In this document: positions 15,361 through 23,801 of the stretch, piece after piece | How the letters are laid out: every line of letters starts with the position of its first letter | Position numbering within the stretch: the first letter of the stretch is position 1 | From: Candidatus Phycorickettsia trachydisci | GTDB lineage: Bacteria; Pseudomonadota; Alphaproteobacteria; Rickettsiales; Rickettsiaceae | Assembly (NCBI GenBank): GCA_945875085.1 | Contig: CAMCJU010000001.1 | Location: 1-25,633, forward strand | Direction: 5' to 3' | Length of the DNA: 25,633 bases | Program-made: the position numbers and the translations under genes | The notes under the pieces: model-generated | What the model was told of the DNA's origin: nothing | What the model saw: the letters and a program-made list of their open reading frames with translations, nothing else | Databases searched by the model: none

Positions 15361-16857
15361 TTATTTTTTCTTTAAGTCCGAGCATGGCAAGGCATTAACT
15401 TCCCATTGCATTTTTTGCTCGTTAAAATTAAAAACTCTAGGATTAAAGTCGATATTGTCTAAAGTTATGTCAGCGCTTAATTTCTCGTGACTCGATATAA
15501 TTATTTCGTTATAATTTTGTTTATAAGGCTGGTAATTTTCAAAATCTAATTTAATAAAATTATTTCCCGCCAATTGACAAACGGCGCTTATCAGGTCGCT
15601 CAAGTTTGCAATATCATGGTTATTGATACTTAAGATATTGGCTCTATAGAAAGATCTGTCACCATTTGTCCATTGATTGGGGATAGAGCTCATGCTCATG
15701 CCGTTAGCAATATTTTCTATTACCACAGAATTCATAGGAATGCCAGATTTATGACTAAAGACATCATCAGCAGAAAATATAACCGCTCCGCCAAATTCAA
15801 CAATTTGAGCTATTTTATTTGCATTAACGTCGTATAAATCGATGGTAGTTTGAATTTTTTGCCCATTACGATAAATTGTTAGCTCTACTTGCTTACTTTT
15901 GCTTTGATTCATCGCTTTATCTAGCGCATAAAGGTTGGCGCCTAATTGTTGTCCATTTATGGCCCAAATAATATCGCCACTTTTTAATTTTTCTGCAGCA
16001 GGTGAGCCTTTGATTGTGCCTTTAACCGCCAGTGCATTATTGCGACTGTCTGGAAATTGCGTCAAATAACTTTGCGCTAATTCTTTAGGAAATAGGCGGT
16101 GTTTTACAGCTTTATCAAGGGAGTATAGGTGGCAAATAGCTCCAATATGCTTGTTTGAAGGTTGCTTGTTATTTTTTAAATCTTCCAAGGCGTCTGTTAT
16201 GTATTGGCTTTTTAGCGCTAGGCTAAATGTAGCGCCAGCGCCATAACTGATGCCTATTGCATCGCCTGCACTATTTAGTAGCGGCGAGCCTGATGATCCC
16301 CCAGTTGCATTAAGATTTACTACATAAGAGTGCTGCGGCATACTCCCATTAATTGAAAATACGTTTGATAAATAGCCATCATGAAAAGAAAACGATTGCC
16401 CTTCGTTGTTTCCAACAATAAACACCGATTGATTTTGACTAGGCTCTTTGTCGCTGAATTTAATCTCTGTGACATCTTTTGGCACTGATGCAGGATCTAT
16501 TTGTAGAATCGCAAAATCTTGCCACAGACTGTAATATTTTAGCTTTGCCTCAACGTTTTTTCCATTGAAAAAGGTAATTAAATAATTACCGATAGCGCCT
16601 TGGCCAATGATGTGAGCATTTGTTATTATTATTCCATCTTTAATGCTGTGAATAAAGCCAGTGCCTTGCCATTTGCCAGTATCGCCGTAAGATACAACAG
16701 AGACTCTGGATTCTATAGATACGCTTGATTTGTAAGCTTTATCTATAATTTCAGGATCAATATTTGCAGCGATTGAATTAAAATAAAATAAGCCTGACAG
16801 CAGGGCGTTAAGTAGAATTTTTATAGAAATTTTTGAAAGGAAGGAAGTTTTTTTCAT
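15361..16857 (-). CDS. Exported Deg/HtrA-like serine protease (S1C) with PDZ region
   Basis: This 498-residue protein has an N-terminal signal peptide (about 1-31, ending SIAA) that directs it to the periplasm. The trypsin-like domain (about 35-230) keeps the catalytic triad: His82 in TNAHIIG, Asp114 in WQDFAILQIDP and Ser189 in GGSSGSPLLN. A PDZ-like segment begins near 278 with VKGTIKGSPAAEKLKSGDII, and a second degenerate one may lie around 370-450. Spacing and phrases such as DFAILQIDPASVP differ from standard DegP and recall the divergent Nma111-type Deg branch. It lies divergent to dnaK, sharing a 79-base promoter region, which fits an envelope-stress or heat-linked role. rsmI converges on it with a 17-base gap. 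The active protease call is firm; the subfamily is not. Confidence 0.85.
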   Translation of the reverse strand: MKKTSFLSKISIKILLNALLSGLFYFNSIAANIDPEIIDKAYKSSVSIESRVSVVSYGDTGKWQGTGFIHSIKDGIIITNAHIIGQGAIGNYLITFFNGKNVEAKLKYYSLWQDFAILQIDPASVPKDVTEIKFSDKEPSQNQSVFIVGNNEGQSFSFHDGYLSNVFSINGSMPQHSYVVNLNATGGSSGSPLLNSAGDAIGISYGAGATFSLALKSQYITDALEDLKNNKQPSNKHIGAICHLYSLDKAVKHRLFPKELAQSYLTQFPDSRNNALAVKGTIKGSPAAEKLKSGDIIWAINGQQLGANLYALDKAMNQSKSKQVELTIYRNGQKIQTTIDLYDVNANKIAQIVEFGGAVIFSADDVFSHKSGIPMNSVVIENIANGMSMSSIPNQWTNGDRSFYRANILSINNHDIANLSDLISAVCQLAGNNFIKLDFENYQPYKQNYNEIIISSHEKLSADITLDNIDFNPRVFNFNEQKMQWEVNALPCSDLKKK

Positions 16858-16865
16858 TATATCGC

Positions 16866-16894
16866 CTTGTAAAAAGTTGGTATATATACTATAT
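16866..16894 (+). promoter_or_regulatory. Heat-shock (RpoH)-like promoter of dnaK
   Basis: CTTG (16866-16869) followed after 19 bases by CTATAT (16889-16894) resembles the alphaproteobacterial sigma32 pattern (CTTG, then a C-Y-TATAT box). An overlapping sigma70 reading is TTGTAA (16867-16872), 17 bases, TATATC (16890-16895). A good ribosome-binding site AAGGA follows shortly before the dnaK ATG. The assignment is from pattern only. Confidence 0.4.
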
Positions 16895-16936
16895 CATAGT
16901 TATTAACTAATTTAAATTAATTCAAGGAATTGCATT

Positions 16937-18820
16937 ATGTCGACAACAACATCTCAAAAATATATAGGTATAGATCTTGGTACCACCAACTCTTGTGTGG
17001 CAATTATGGAGGGAAAAAATCCAAAAGTAATCGCTAACTCTGAAGGGATCTCTACAACTCCTTCGATCGTAGCATTTACTGATACTGGCGAAGTTTTGAT
17101 TGGCGAGCCTGCTAAGCGTCAAGCTATTACCAATCCTGGACGCACATTGTTTGCAATCAAGCGTTTAATCGGCAGAAGATTTGATGATCCAATGGTTGCA
17201 AAGGATCAAGAGCTAGTGCCCTACAAAATTGTGCGCGCTGATAATGGCGATGCGTGGGCTGAAATAGATGGCAAGAAATATTCTCCAAGCCAGATTAGTG
17301 CTTTTATCTTGCAAAAAATGAAGGAGGCTGCAGAGAGCTATTTGGGTGAAAAAATTACTAAAGCTGTAGTTACTGTGCCGGCGTATTTTAATGACGCTCA
17401 AAGGCAAGCTACTAAAGATGCTGGCAGGATTGCCGGTTTGGAGGTAGAGCGCATCATCAATGAGCCAACAGCAGCAGCTCTAGCTTATGGCTTTGATAAG
17501 CATGTGGCCAAAACTATCGTTGTTTATGACTTAGGCGGTGGTACATTTGATGTTTCTGTATTGGAGATTAGTGAAGGCGGGGTGTTTGAGGTTAAAGCTA
17601 CTAACGGAGATACGTTCCTAGGAGGTGAAGATTTTGATAATAGAATTTTGGATTACTTAGTCGAGGAATTTAAAAAAGAAAGTGGCATCAATGTCAAGAA
17701 AGATCCTTTGGCATTGCAGAGGTTAAAGGAAGCGGCTGAAAAGGCTAAAAAAGAGCTATCCTCAACTCAGCAAACAGATATCAATTTGCCTTATATTACT
17801 GCTGATCAGAGCGGTCCAAAACATTTAAACATCAAGCTTTCCAGAGCAAAATTGGAAAGTTTGGTGATGGATTTGGTCGATAGAACGATAGAGCCTTGCA
17901 AAAAAGCTTTAAAGGATGCTGGCTTGAAGGCTAGTGACATCGAAGAAGTAGTACTAGTTGGCGGCATGACAAGAATGCCTAAAGTTGTTGAAAGGGTCAA
18001 AGAGTTTTTTGGTAAAGAGCCTCATAAAGGCGTTAATCCTGATGAAGTCGTGGCCCTTGGAGCTTCTATTCAAGGAGGAGTGCTGCAAGGTGATGTGACG
18101 GATTTGCTTCTACTAGACGTAACGCCTTTATCATTAGGTATCGAAACTTTAGGCGGAGTATTTACCAGGTTAATAGAGCGCAATACCTCTATCCCAATTA
18201 AGAAAAGCCAAGTCTTTTCAACGGCCGAAGATAATCAGCATGCGGTTACTATCAGGGTCTTTCAAGGAGAGCGTGAATTTGCCGCACAAAACAAATTGCT
18301 TGGTGAGTTTAATCTAGAGGGTATACCGCCGTCACGCAGAGGTAGTCCGCAGATCGAGGTCACTTTTGACATTGATGCTAATGGCATAGTTCACGTTTCT
18401 GCAAAAGATCGGGCAAGTGGCAAGGAGCAAAAGGTTACTATTCAGGCTTCTGGAGGTCTTAGTGATGCTGAGATTGAGACAATGGTGCAAGATGCTAAAA
18501 AGTACGAAGAAGAAGATAAAAGCCGCAAAGACTTAGTTGAGCTCAAGAATAAAGCTGATGGCATGATATATTCTACTGAGCAGAGCCTTCAGGAGTATGG
18601 GGATAAGATCGATCAGGGTACAAAAGCTCAAATCGTAACAGTAATTGCGACTTTAAAAAGCGCTTTAGAAGGAGATAATAAAGAGGAGATAAATAATCAC
18701 TTGAATTCTTTAACTACTCTTTCTATGGCTATCGGTCAAGAGATGTACAAAGATAGCTCAAGCGATGAGGGGCAGGATAAAAAGGCTACTTCCAAAGATA
18801 ATGTTGTTGATATAGACTAA
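16937..18820 (+). CDS. dnaK: Chaperone DnaK (Hsp70)
   Basis: This 627-residue cytoplasmic Hsp70 folds and protects proteins in an ATP cycle with DnaJ and GrpE. The N-terminal ATPase domain starts GIDLGTTNSCVAIMEG (11-26) and contains NEPTAAALAYG, the VYDLGGGTFDVSVLEI phosphate loop and VLVGGMTRMPKV. The linker is LLLLDVTPLSLGIET, and the substrate-binding domain holds ERNTSIPIKKSQVFSTAEDN and VSAKDRASGKEQKVTI. The C-terminal lid ends in a short acidic tail (NVVDID). All Hsp70 signatures are intact and the length is near normal (about 640). An AAGGA ribosome-binding site supports the start. It is followed by dnaJ after 53 bases. grpE is not in the window. Confidence 0.98.
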   Translation: MSTTTSQKYIGIDLGTTNSCVAIMEGKNPKVIANSEGISTTPSIVAFTDTGEVLIGEPAKRQAITNPGRTLFAIKRLIGRRFDDPMVAKDQELVPYKIVRADNGDAWAEIDGKKYSPSQISAFILQKMKEAAESYLGEKITKAVVTVPAYFNDAQRQATKDAGRIAGLEVERIINEPTAAALAYGFDKHVAKTIVVYDLGGGTFDVSVLEISEGGVFEVKATNGDTFLGGEDFDNRILDYLVEEFKKESGINVKKDPLALQRLKEAAEKAKKELSSTQQTDINLPYITADQSGPKHLNIKLSRAKLESLVMDLVDRTIEPCKKALKDAGLKASDIEEVVLVGGMTRMPKVVERVKEFFGKEPHKGVNPDEVVALGASIQGGVLQGDVTDLLLLDVTPLSLGIETLGGVFTRLIERNTSIPIKKSQVFSTAEDNQHAVTIRVFQGEREFAAQNKLLGEFNLEGIPPSRRGSPQIEVTFDIDANGIVHVSAKDRASGKEQKVTIQASGGLSDAEIETMVQDAKKYEEEDKSRKDLVELKNKADGMIYSTEQSLQEYGDKIDQGTKAQIVTVIATLKSALEGDNKEEINNHLNSLTTLSMAIGQEMYKDSSSDEGQDKKATSKDNVVDID

Positions 18821-18873
18821 TAATTTAGTTAAAAATTACTTAAAATTACTACTTAAACTTACATTTTTAGTCT

Positions 18874-19992
18874 ATGTCGAAGGAAGATTACTACAAAATT
18901 TTGGGCGTTGCCAAAGGCGCCTCAAGCGATGATATAAAAAAGTCTTATAGAAAGCTTGCAATGCAGTATCATCCTGATCGTAATCCAGGCGACAAAGAGT
19001 CGGAGCGCAAGTTTAAAGAAATAAATGAAGCATATGACACTTTAAAGGATCCGCAAAAAAAGGCAGCCTATGACCGTTTTGGACATCAGGCGCAAGGAGG
19101 AGGCGCAGGTGGCTCTAGCGGTTTTCAAGGCCATCAAGGGTTTGACTTTGACCTAGATGTTGACAATATCTTTGATATGTTTGGATTTGGTGGGGGGCGA
19201 AAACCTCAAAGCAAGCAAAAATCTAGAGGCGCTGATTTGCAATATGTTCTAGCCATAACTCTTGAAGAGGCTTTTAAAGGAGCGACTAAAAAGATTTCTT
19301 TTTCTTGTGAGGTAAGGTGTTCAAGCTGTGATGGTAAGGGCGGCAAAGGCGCTGCTACGAATTGTCAGACTTGTGCTGGGGGGGGCGTCACGTATGTTCG
19401 CCAAGGCTTTTTTTCAATCGAAAGACCTTGCGCTGCATGCTCTGGCTCCGGTCAGATCGTTAAAGATCCTTGCTCTAAGTGTTCAAGTAAAGGGACAGTA
19501 AAGCAGGCTAAAGATGTTTCAGTTAATATACCTGCTGGAGTAAGTCATGGGGCGCGCCTGCGCAAAATAGGTGACGGCGATGCTGGTTATCGCTCTGGTC
19601 CTCCTGGGGATCTTTACATTGCGCTGGAAATGAAGCCTCATCCAGTATTTAAGCTAGATGACAGAGATAATTTGCATTGTCAGGTGCCGATTAATTTTAC
19701 AACCTTAGCCCTAGGAGGGGAGATCGAGATTCATGACTTGGAGGGGCAGAAAGTAAGTTTAAATATTTCGCCAGGAACGCAGTATGGCGATCAAATTACC
19801 GTAAAAGGTAAGGGTATGGTTTCCAGCGGGTCTAGAAATAGGTGCAATCTTGTAGCGCATATACTAGCGCTAGTGCCAAAAAATCTTACCTCCAAACAGC
19901 GTGAACTTATGCTTGAGCTTGATAAGGAGTTTGGCGGTAAGGCTCAAGCTGAAGAGGGATTGCTTGATAAGATGAAGAATCTTTGGAAGTAG
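18874..19992 (+). CDS. dnaJ: Co-chaperone DnaJ (Hsp40, type I)
   Basis: This 372-residue type I DnaJ stimulates the DnaK ATPase and hands over substrates. The J domain (1-70) has the essential HPD at 33-35. It is followed by a Gly/Phe-rich linker (about 74-108) and a zinc-finger region with four cysteine pairs: CSSCDGKG (149-156), CQTCAGGG (164-171), CAACSGSG (186-193) and CSKCSSKG (200-207). The fourth repeat has Ser instead of the usual first Gly, but all eight cysteines remain. The C-terminal substrate domains carry the typical VNIPAGVSHGARLRKIGDG and GPPGDLYI. It is in the dnaK transcription unit. Length is normal. Confidence 0.97.
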   Translation: MSKEDYYKILGVAKGASSDDIKKSYRKLAMQYHPDRNPGDKESERKFKEINEAYDTLKDPQKKAAYDRFGHQAQGGGAGGSSGFQGHQGFDFDLDVDNIFDMFGFGGGRKPQSKQKSRGADLQYVLAITLEEAFKGATKKISFSCEVRCSSCDGKGGKGAATNCQTCAGGGVTYVRQGFFSIERPCAACSGSGQIVKDPCSKCSSKGTVKQAKDVSVNIPAGVSHGARLRKIGDGDAGYRSGPPGDLYIALEMKPHPVFKLDDRDNLHCQVPINFTTLALGGEIEIHDLEGQKVSLNISPGTQYGDQITVKGKGMVSSGSRNRCNLVAHILALVPKNLTSKQRELMLELDKEFGGKAQAEEGLLDKMKNLWK

Positions 19993-20007
19993 CGTTTTTG
20001 ACTTTTG

Positions 20008-20036
20008 TTGACTGTTAGAAAGAAAGATAGTATACT
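20008..20036 (+). promoter_or_regulatory. Strong sigma70-type promoter of the glycosyltransferase pair
   Basis: TTGACT (20008-20013), a 17-base spacer, and TATACT (20031-20036) give five of six consensus matches in each box, about 30 bases upstream of the first glycosyltransferase ATG. This is the best promoter match in the window and suggests the pair is well expressed independently of dnaKJ. Confidence 0.65.
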
Positions 20037-20065
20037 CTTGAGAAGATTATTAAGAATTAAATTTT

Positions 20066-21859
20066 ATGGTTATATTGTCACGATTTCTAGCCTTACTTTG
20101 CTCTGTCGCTTTATTTTACTGCCACCAAGCTGCGTCGCAAAATCACAATATCCTGGATGTCGATTTCATGCAGTCAATGACTGATGGCAACCCTAAAGGG
20201 GAGAAATTGTTAACTAGGGACCCAAAAAGATCGCACTACTTGCAAATTTTCAAGGAAAATTATGAAGCAAAAAAGCCCTCAAAAATGCCTTACAGTAAGG
20301 AGCCTCTAATTCCAAAGGTCATGCACCAAATTTGGGATGGAGATATTCCTCCTTTGTATCAAAATTATTTAGATGAATGCAAAAAGCTTCACCCCAATTG
20401 GGAATTTAAGCTTTGGGGCGATAAAGAAGTTGAAGAACTCGGGCTAATGTATAAAGATTTGTACGATAAAATGCGCAGCTATGTCGTTAAAGCTGATGTA
20501 TTAAGGTATGAGATTCTTTATAGGTTTGGCGGAGTCTATCGAGATATGGACGTAAAGTGCTTAAAGTCAACTGACGATCTAAATCACATGTATGATTTTT
20601 ACGCTAGCCTTGAATCATTTACTCATAGATTTGCTGCTATTAACATAGGCAACATAGGATCAAAGCCTAATAACCCGATATTTAAAAATGTTTTAGATGC
20701 AATAAATAAGGCTATGGACGATTCTTTGAGTTCTTGGGACAATGACTTAGAGTATGTGGATGCTATATCTCCTCATCTTTTTGCCTTTCCATTTACATTT
20801 AATCCTTTTACCGATGAGCTTATCAGGCATATGACTCTGAGTGACAAAAGTATAGCTTTTCCTACTTCTTACTATTTGCCTATATTGTATAATAGGGATA
20901 GAATGACAAGATCTAAAAAATTCGGATTGTTCGACCTTGATGTTAAGAGTCATTTTTCTAACTTTAAGCCAGAAACTTTGATGTGGCATAATGAATTTAA
21001 GGGGGAGATAAGAGCGGGTGATTTTTTAGAGGCAAATGGTAGGCAGCTCTTAGAGGGTCAGCAAAAAATCTTAAAGACAATGCCAGTTCTGGAGCAGAAA
21101 AAATTCAATACTTATCATTATTTTTATCAAAAAAACCCCCCTTCGACCATTGGCTGGAATAAAACCCCTTCGACCATGAGCGGCAATAAAAAAAGCAAAA
21201 TTCCCCAAATAATTCATTTTGTAGTTTTTAGCGATAATGAGCTTGCAAAATTACAAGAGCATTTACCTAATTGGAGGATGTTAAATGCTAATTTCGATAT
21301 CTCAATTTGGAGCCAGTCCAGGATAGTTGAGACCTTCCCTGAGTTGAAGCCATTCTTGCAAGATCAATTAGGTCGAGATGCCAGCCTTCAAGATGCAAGA
21401 CTTTATGTTGCTCTGAAGATTTTGGAAAAATTCGGCGGAAGTTATGCTGACTTTAAGGCTATCCCCCATATGCCAATATTTGAGCTTCATAATAAATATA
21501 ATTTTTACGCAGGTCTAAGGCCTCTTACTAGTGGCAAAACCGTCACCTTATCGTCAAGACTAATAGGCTCTGATCAAAACAATCCGATCATTTTAAGGGT
21601 ATTGTCGAGAATAAATCCAGATAATTTAGGTCAAAATTTAAGTCAAGATTTAAGTCAAAATGTAAGTCAAATTGATGAAATATTAGCTTTAGAGGTATAT
21701 AAAAATATCTATCTTTATGGTAAAAATATAGTCCTTCCAGCTATGTATTTTGAGCCATTGGACCTGGATAGCTATTCTTTTTTTGATAAGATTTATCGCT
21801 TTTTGAGATTTATTCCTAATACTTACTTTCATCCAAATGAATACTCAATAATAGAATAA
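20066..21859 (+). CDS. Exported GT32-like glycosyltransferase with DxD motif and degenerate second domain (copy 1)
   Basis: This 597-residue protein has a signal peptide at about 1-24. The first domain follows the DxD glycosyltransferase family (Och1/capsule type, GT32; related to toxin-type sugar transferases). IPKVMHQIWDG (82-92) is followed by WEFKLWGDKEV (112-122), KADVLRYEILYRFGGVY (142-158) and the metal/sugar-nucleotide motif D160-M-D162. A second related domain starts near 379 (IPQIIHFVVFSD), with RDASLQDARLYVALKILEKF and GGSYADFKA where the second DxD aspartate is replaced by lysine (464), so it is probably inactive. Between them is a microrepeat (PSTIGWNKT/PSTMSGNKK). A four-copy 12-base repeat gives LGQN-LSQD-LSQN-VSQ near 545. 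The stop overlaps the start of copy 2. Being exported, it may modify surface or host glycans; acceptor unknown. Confidence 0.8.
   Translation: MVILSRFLALLCSVALFYCHQAASQNHNILDVDFMQSMTDGNPKGEKLLTRDPKRSHYLQIFKENYEAKKPSKMPYSKEPLIPKVMHQIWDGDIPPLYQNYLDECKKLHPNWEFKLWGDKEVEELGLMYKDLYDKMRSYVVKADVLRYEILYRFGGVYRDMDVKCLKSTDDLNHMYDFYASLESFTHRFAAINIGNIGSKPNNPIFKNVLDAINKAMDDSLSSWDNDLEYVDAISPHLFAFPFTFNPFTDELIRHMTLSDKSIAFPTSYYLPILYNRDRMTRSKKFGLFDLDVKSHFSNFKPETLMWHNEFKGEIRAGDFLEANGRQLLEGQQKILKTMPVLEQKKFNTYHYFYQKNPPSTIGWNKTPSTMSGNKKSKIPQIIHFVVFSDNELAKLQEHLPNWRMLNANFDISIWSQSRIVETFPELKPFLQDQLGRDASLQDARLYVALKILEKFGGSYADFKAIPHMPIFELHNKYNFYAGLRPLTSGKTVTLSSRLIGSDQNNPIILRVLSRINPDNLGQNLSQDLSQNVSQIDEILALEVYKNIYLYGKNIVLPAMYFEPLDLDSYSFFDKIYRFLRFIPNTYFHPNEYSIIE
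21623..21670 (+). repeat. 12-bp tandem repeat, four copies, in the glycosyltransferase gene
   Basis: Four consecutive units of the type AATTTAAGTCAA (21623-21634, 21635-21646, 21647-21658, 21659-21670) differ by one or two bases each. They encode Asn/Asp-Leu/Val-Ser/Gly-Gln repeats. Copy 2 of the gene lacks this array, so it arose after the duplication or was lost there. Confidence 0.8.
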
Positions 21860-23682
21860 TGAAAATAATAATTTGTATTTTTACGATACTTATTTGTTTT
21901 AATGCAAGCGGGCAGGTCAGCGCCATTTTGGATGTCGATTTCATGCAGTCAATGACTGATGGTAGCAAAAAAGCCCGCCAGTTGCTGACGTCTGCGCCAG
22001 AGTATGCGCACTACTTAAAGATCTTCCAGGAAAATTACGAAGCAAAAAAGCCCTCAAAAATGCCTTATAGTAAGGAGCCTCTAATTCCAAAAATCATGCA
22101 CCAAATTTGGATCGGCGGCAGCGATTTACCACCTTTGTATCAAAATTATTTAAATGAGTGCAAAAAGCTTTACCCCAATTGGGAATTTAAGCTTTGGGGC
22201 GACAAAGAAGTTGCTGATTTTGGATTAGAGTATCAAGATCTCTATGATAAAATGCGAAATATCCCTGGCAAAGCTGACATTTTAAGGTATGAAATTTTAT
22301 ATAAGTTTGGTGGCGTTTACAGAGATATGGACGTAAAATGCCTCAGACCCATGGATGAGTTGAATCATAAATACGATTTTTACGTGCCGTTGGAATTTCC
22401 AGCAAAGTCATGGAAAATGCCAACTATTAATAACGGCATAATCGGCTCTAAGTCTGGTCACGAAATCCTTAGAGCTACTCTTGAGCATCTAGGGCAAAAT
22501 ATTGATGCTATGTGGGGCGATTTCGACAAAGGAGATGTGCCTAATTTTTTAAAAAATCGCAATTTCATGACTATTAAGATCTCAATGCTGCCCCTTACGC
22601 ATACTTTTATAGCAAAATCTTCCAGCAGAGACAAAGGCGCTGACAAAGGCCTTGATCAAACCGCTGACAAAAGCATTGCGCTGCCTACGACTTATTTTTT
22701 GCCTATTGGCTATAATCATAAAAATGAAAGAGGCTGGCTTGCTAAATTGCTGAACTTGCCCCTAAGGGAAGAATATTTTCAGCGGATTTTGCCAGAAAGC
22801 CTGATGTGGCATAATCTAGATAAGCAAGAGATTGAATTAATCGATTTTGATCAAGCCAACGGCATGCAGGATCCAGCTAGAAAAAGATTAAAAGATGCGC
22901 TGCCAGGGAGGTTTTATCAAGCTTTTGACGAACTTTACAAATCAAATAGCAGATACGGTTTTAATAAAAACAGTAAAGTGGCGCAAGTAATTCATTTTGT
23001 CGTTTTTGACGATGCTAATATGGCAGAGCTACAAAAGCATCTGGGCGATTGGATTATGCTTAACAGAGATTTTGAAATCAAGATTTGGCATGAAGATTTC
23101 CTTAGCAAATGCAGTCAAACTCAAAGCGTTACATGCCAAGAAATATCTACTGTCTTGCCTGAGGCTTCTTTGGCGCTGGAGAAAATTAGATCCCGTGATG
23201 CCGTCTTGGAAGATGCTAGATTTTATATAGGCTGCAAGGCCATTGAAAAGTTCGGTGGGCATTATGCTGATTTTAGGGCAACTCCGCATAAGTCAATATT
23301 CGAGCTTGGCAATAAATATAATTTTTATGCAGGCATGATGCCGATCAGCAAAGGAGCAAATCGGATTTCGCTATCTCAAAAGCTAATTGGCGCCAGTGTT
23401 AATAGTCGGATAATATCTAGTGCTCTTGGCAAAGCCAGCGATTTAAGCGGCGATAATTTTGCTGATAATTTGCAAAAATTCAACGAATTATTGACTCAGG
23501 AAGTCTTTTTGACTCCATATCCTAGCCGGGATGCTGATATTATCCTGCCGGCCATATTCATGGAGCCTTTAAGTCCATTGCAAGATGATTATCTCTACAT
23601 GATTCCAGACTACTTAATTAGGTTCTTTAAAAATCAGCCCAAGTCATTTATCAAAATCGATAGGCATGCGATTGTACAATAG
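21859..23682 (+). CDS. Exported GT32-like glycosyltransferase with DxD motif and degenerate second domain (copy 2)
   Basis: This 607-residue paralogue of the preceding gene overlaps its stop by one base (TAATG). It has a signal peptide at about 1-22. The first domain has IPKIMHQIWIGG (76-87), WEFKLWGDKEV, KADILRYEILYKFGGVY (138-154) and DxD at D156-M-D158. The second domain from about 375 (AQVIHFVVFDD) has RDAVLEDARFYIGCKAIEKF and GGHYADFRA, where the second aspartate is replaced by arginine. The two copies are nearly identical at DNA level around residues 25-35 and 58-84 but diverge elsewhere. A low-complexity insert DKGADKGLDQTADK (258-271) is unique to this copy. The shared design implies the same chemistry with different acceptors or partners. 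Substrate and location after export are unknown. Confidence 0.8.
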   Translation: MKIIICIFTILICFNASGQVSAILDVDFMQSMTDGSKKARQLLTSAPEYAHYLKIFQENYEAKKPSKMPYSKEPLIPKIMHQIWIGGSDLPPLYQNYLNECKKLYPNWEFKLWGDKEVADFGLEYQDLYDKMRNIPGKADILRYEILYKFGGVYRDMDVKCLRPMDELNHKYDFYVPLEFPAKSWKMPTINNGIIGSKSGHEILRATLEHLGQNIDAMWGDFDKGDVPNFLKNRNFMTIKISMLPLTHTFIAKSSSRDKGADKGLDQTADKSIALPTTYFLPIGYNHKNERGWLAKLLNLPLREEYFQRILPESLMWHNLDKQEIELIDFDQANGMQDPARKRLKDALPGRFYQAFDELYKSNSRYGFNKNSKVAQVIHFVVFDDANMAELQKHLGDWIMLNRDFEIKIWHEDFLSKCSQTQSVTCQEISTVLPEASLALEKIRSRDAVLEDARFYIGCKAIEKFGGHYADFRATPHKSIFELGNKYNFYAGMMPISKGANRISLSQKLIGASVNSRIISSALGKASDLSGDNFADNLQKFNELLTQEVFLTPYPSRDADIILPAIFMEPLSPLQDDYLYMIPDYLIRFFKNQPKSFIKIDRHAIVQ

Positions 23683-23754
23683 CTCTGCGCAATAGCCATA
23701 AGAGCAGAAAATTATCTTTTTTAAAATACGCTGTACTTTGCCTAGTATGAAGAA

Positions 23755-23783
23755 TTGGTTATTATTAAATAAAGTCATAATAA
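23755..23783 (+). promoter_or_regulatory. Possible promoter of the small secreted protein
   Basis: TTGGTT (23755-23760), 17 bases, TAATAA (23778-23783), 18 bases before the ATG. The match is modest in very AT-rich DNA. A 7-bp inverted repeat (TTATTAT/ATAATAA) overlaps it. Confidence 0.3.
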
Positions 23784-23801
23784 TCAATAAGGTAATATAA
23801 T

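Noticed and set aside
22997..23289. Two overlapping frames (plus and minus) inside the second glycosyltransferase
   Set aside because: They are out-of-frame shadows within a well supported coding region, without independent support.
23682..23705. GCTCT/AGAGC hairpin after the glycosyltransferase pair as a terminator
   Set aside because: The stem is only five pairs with a 14-base loop, and the T-run is displaced; not convincing as an intrinsic terminator.
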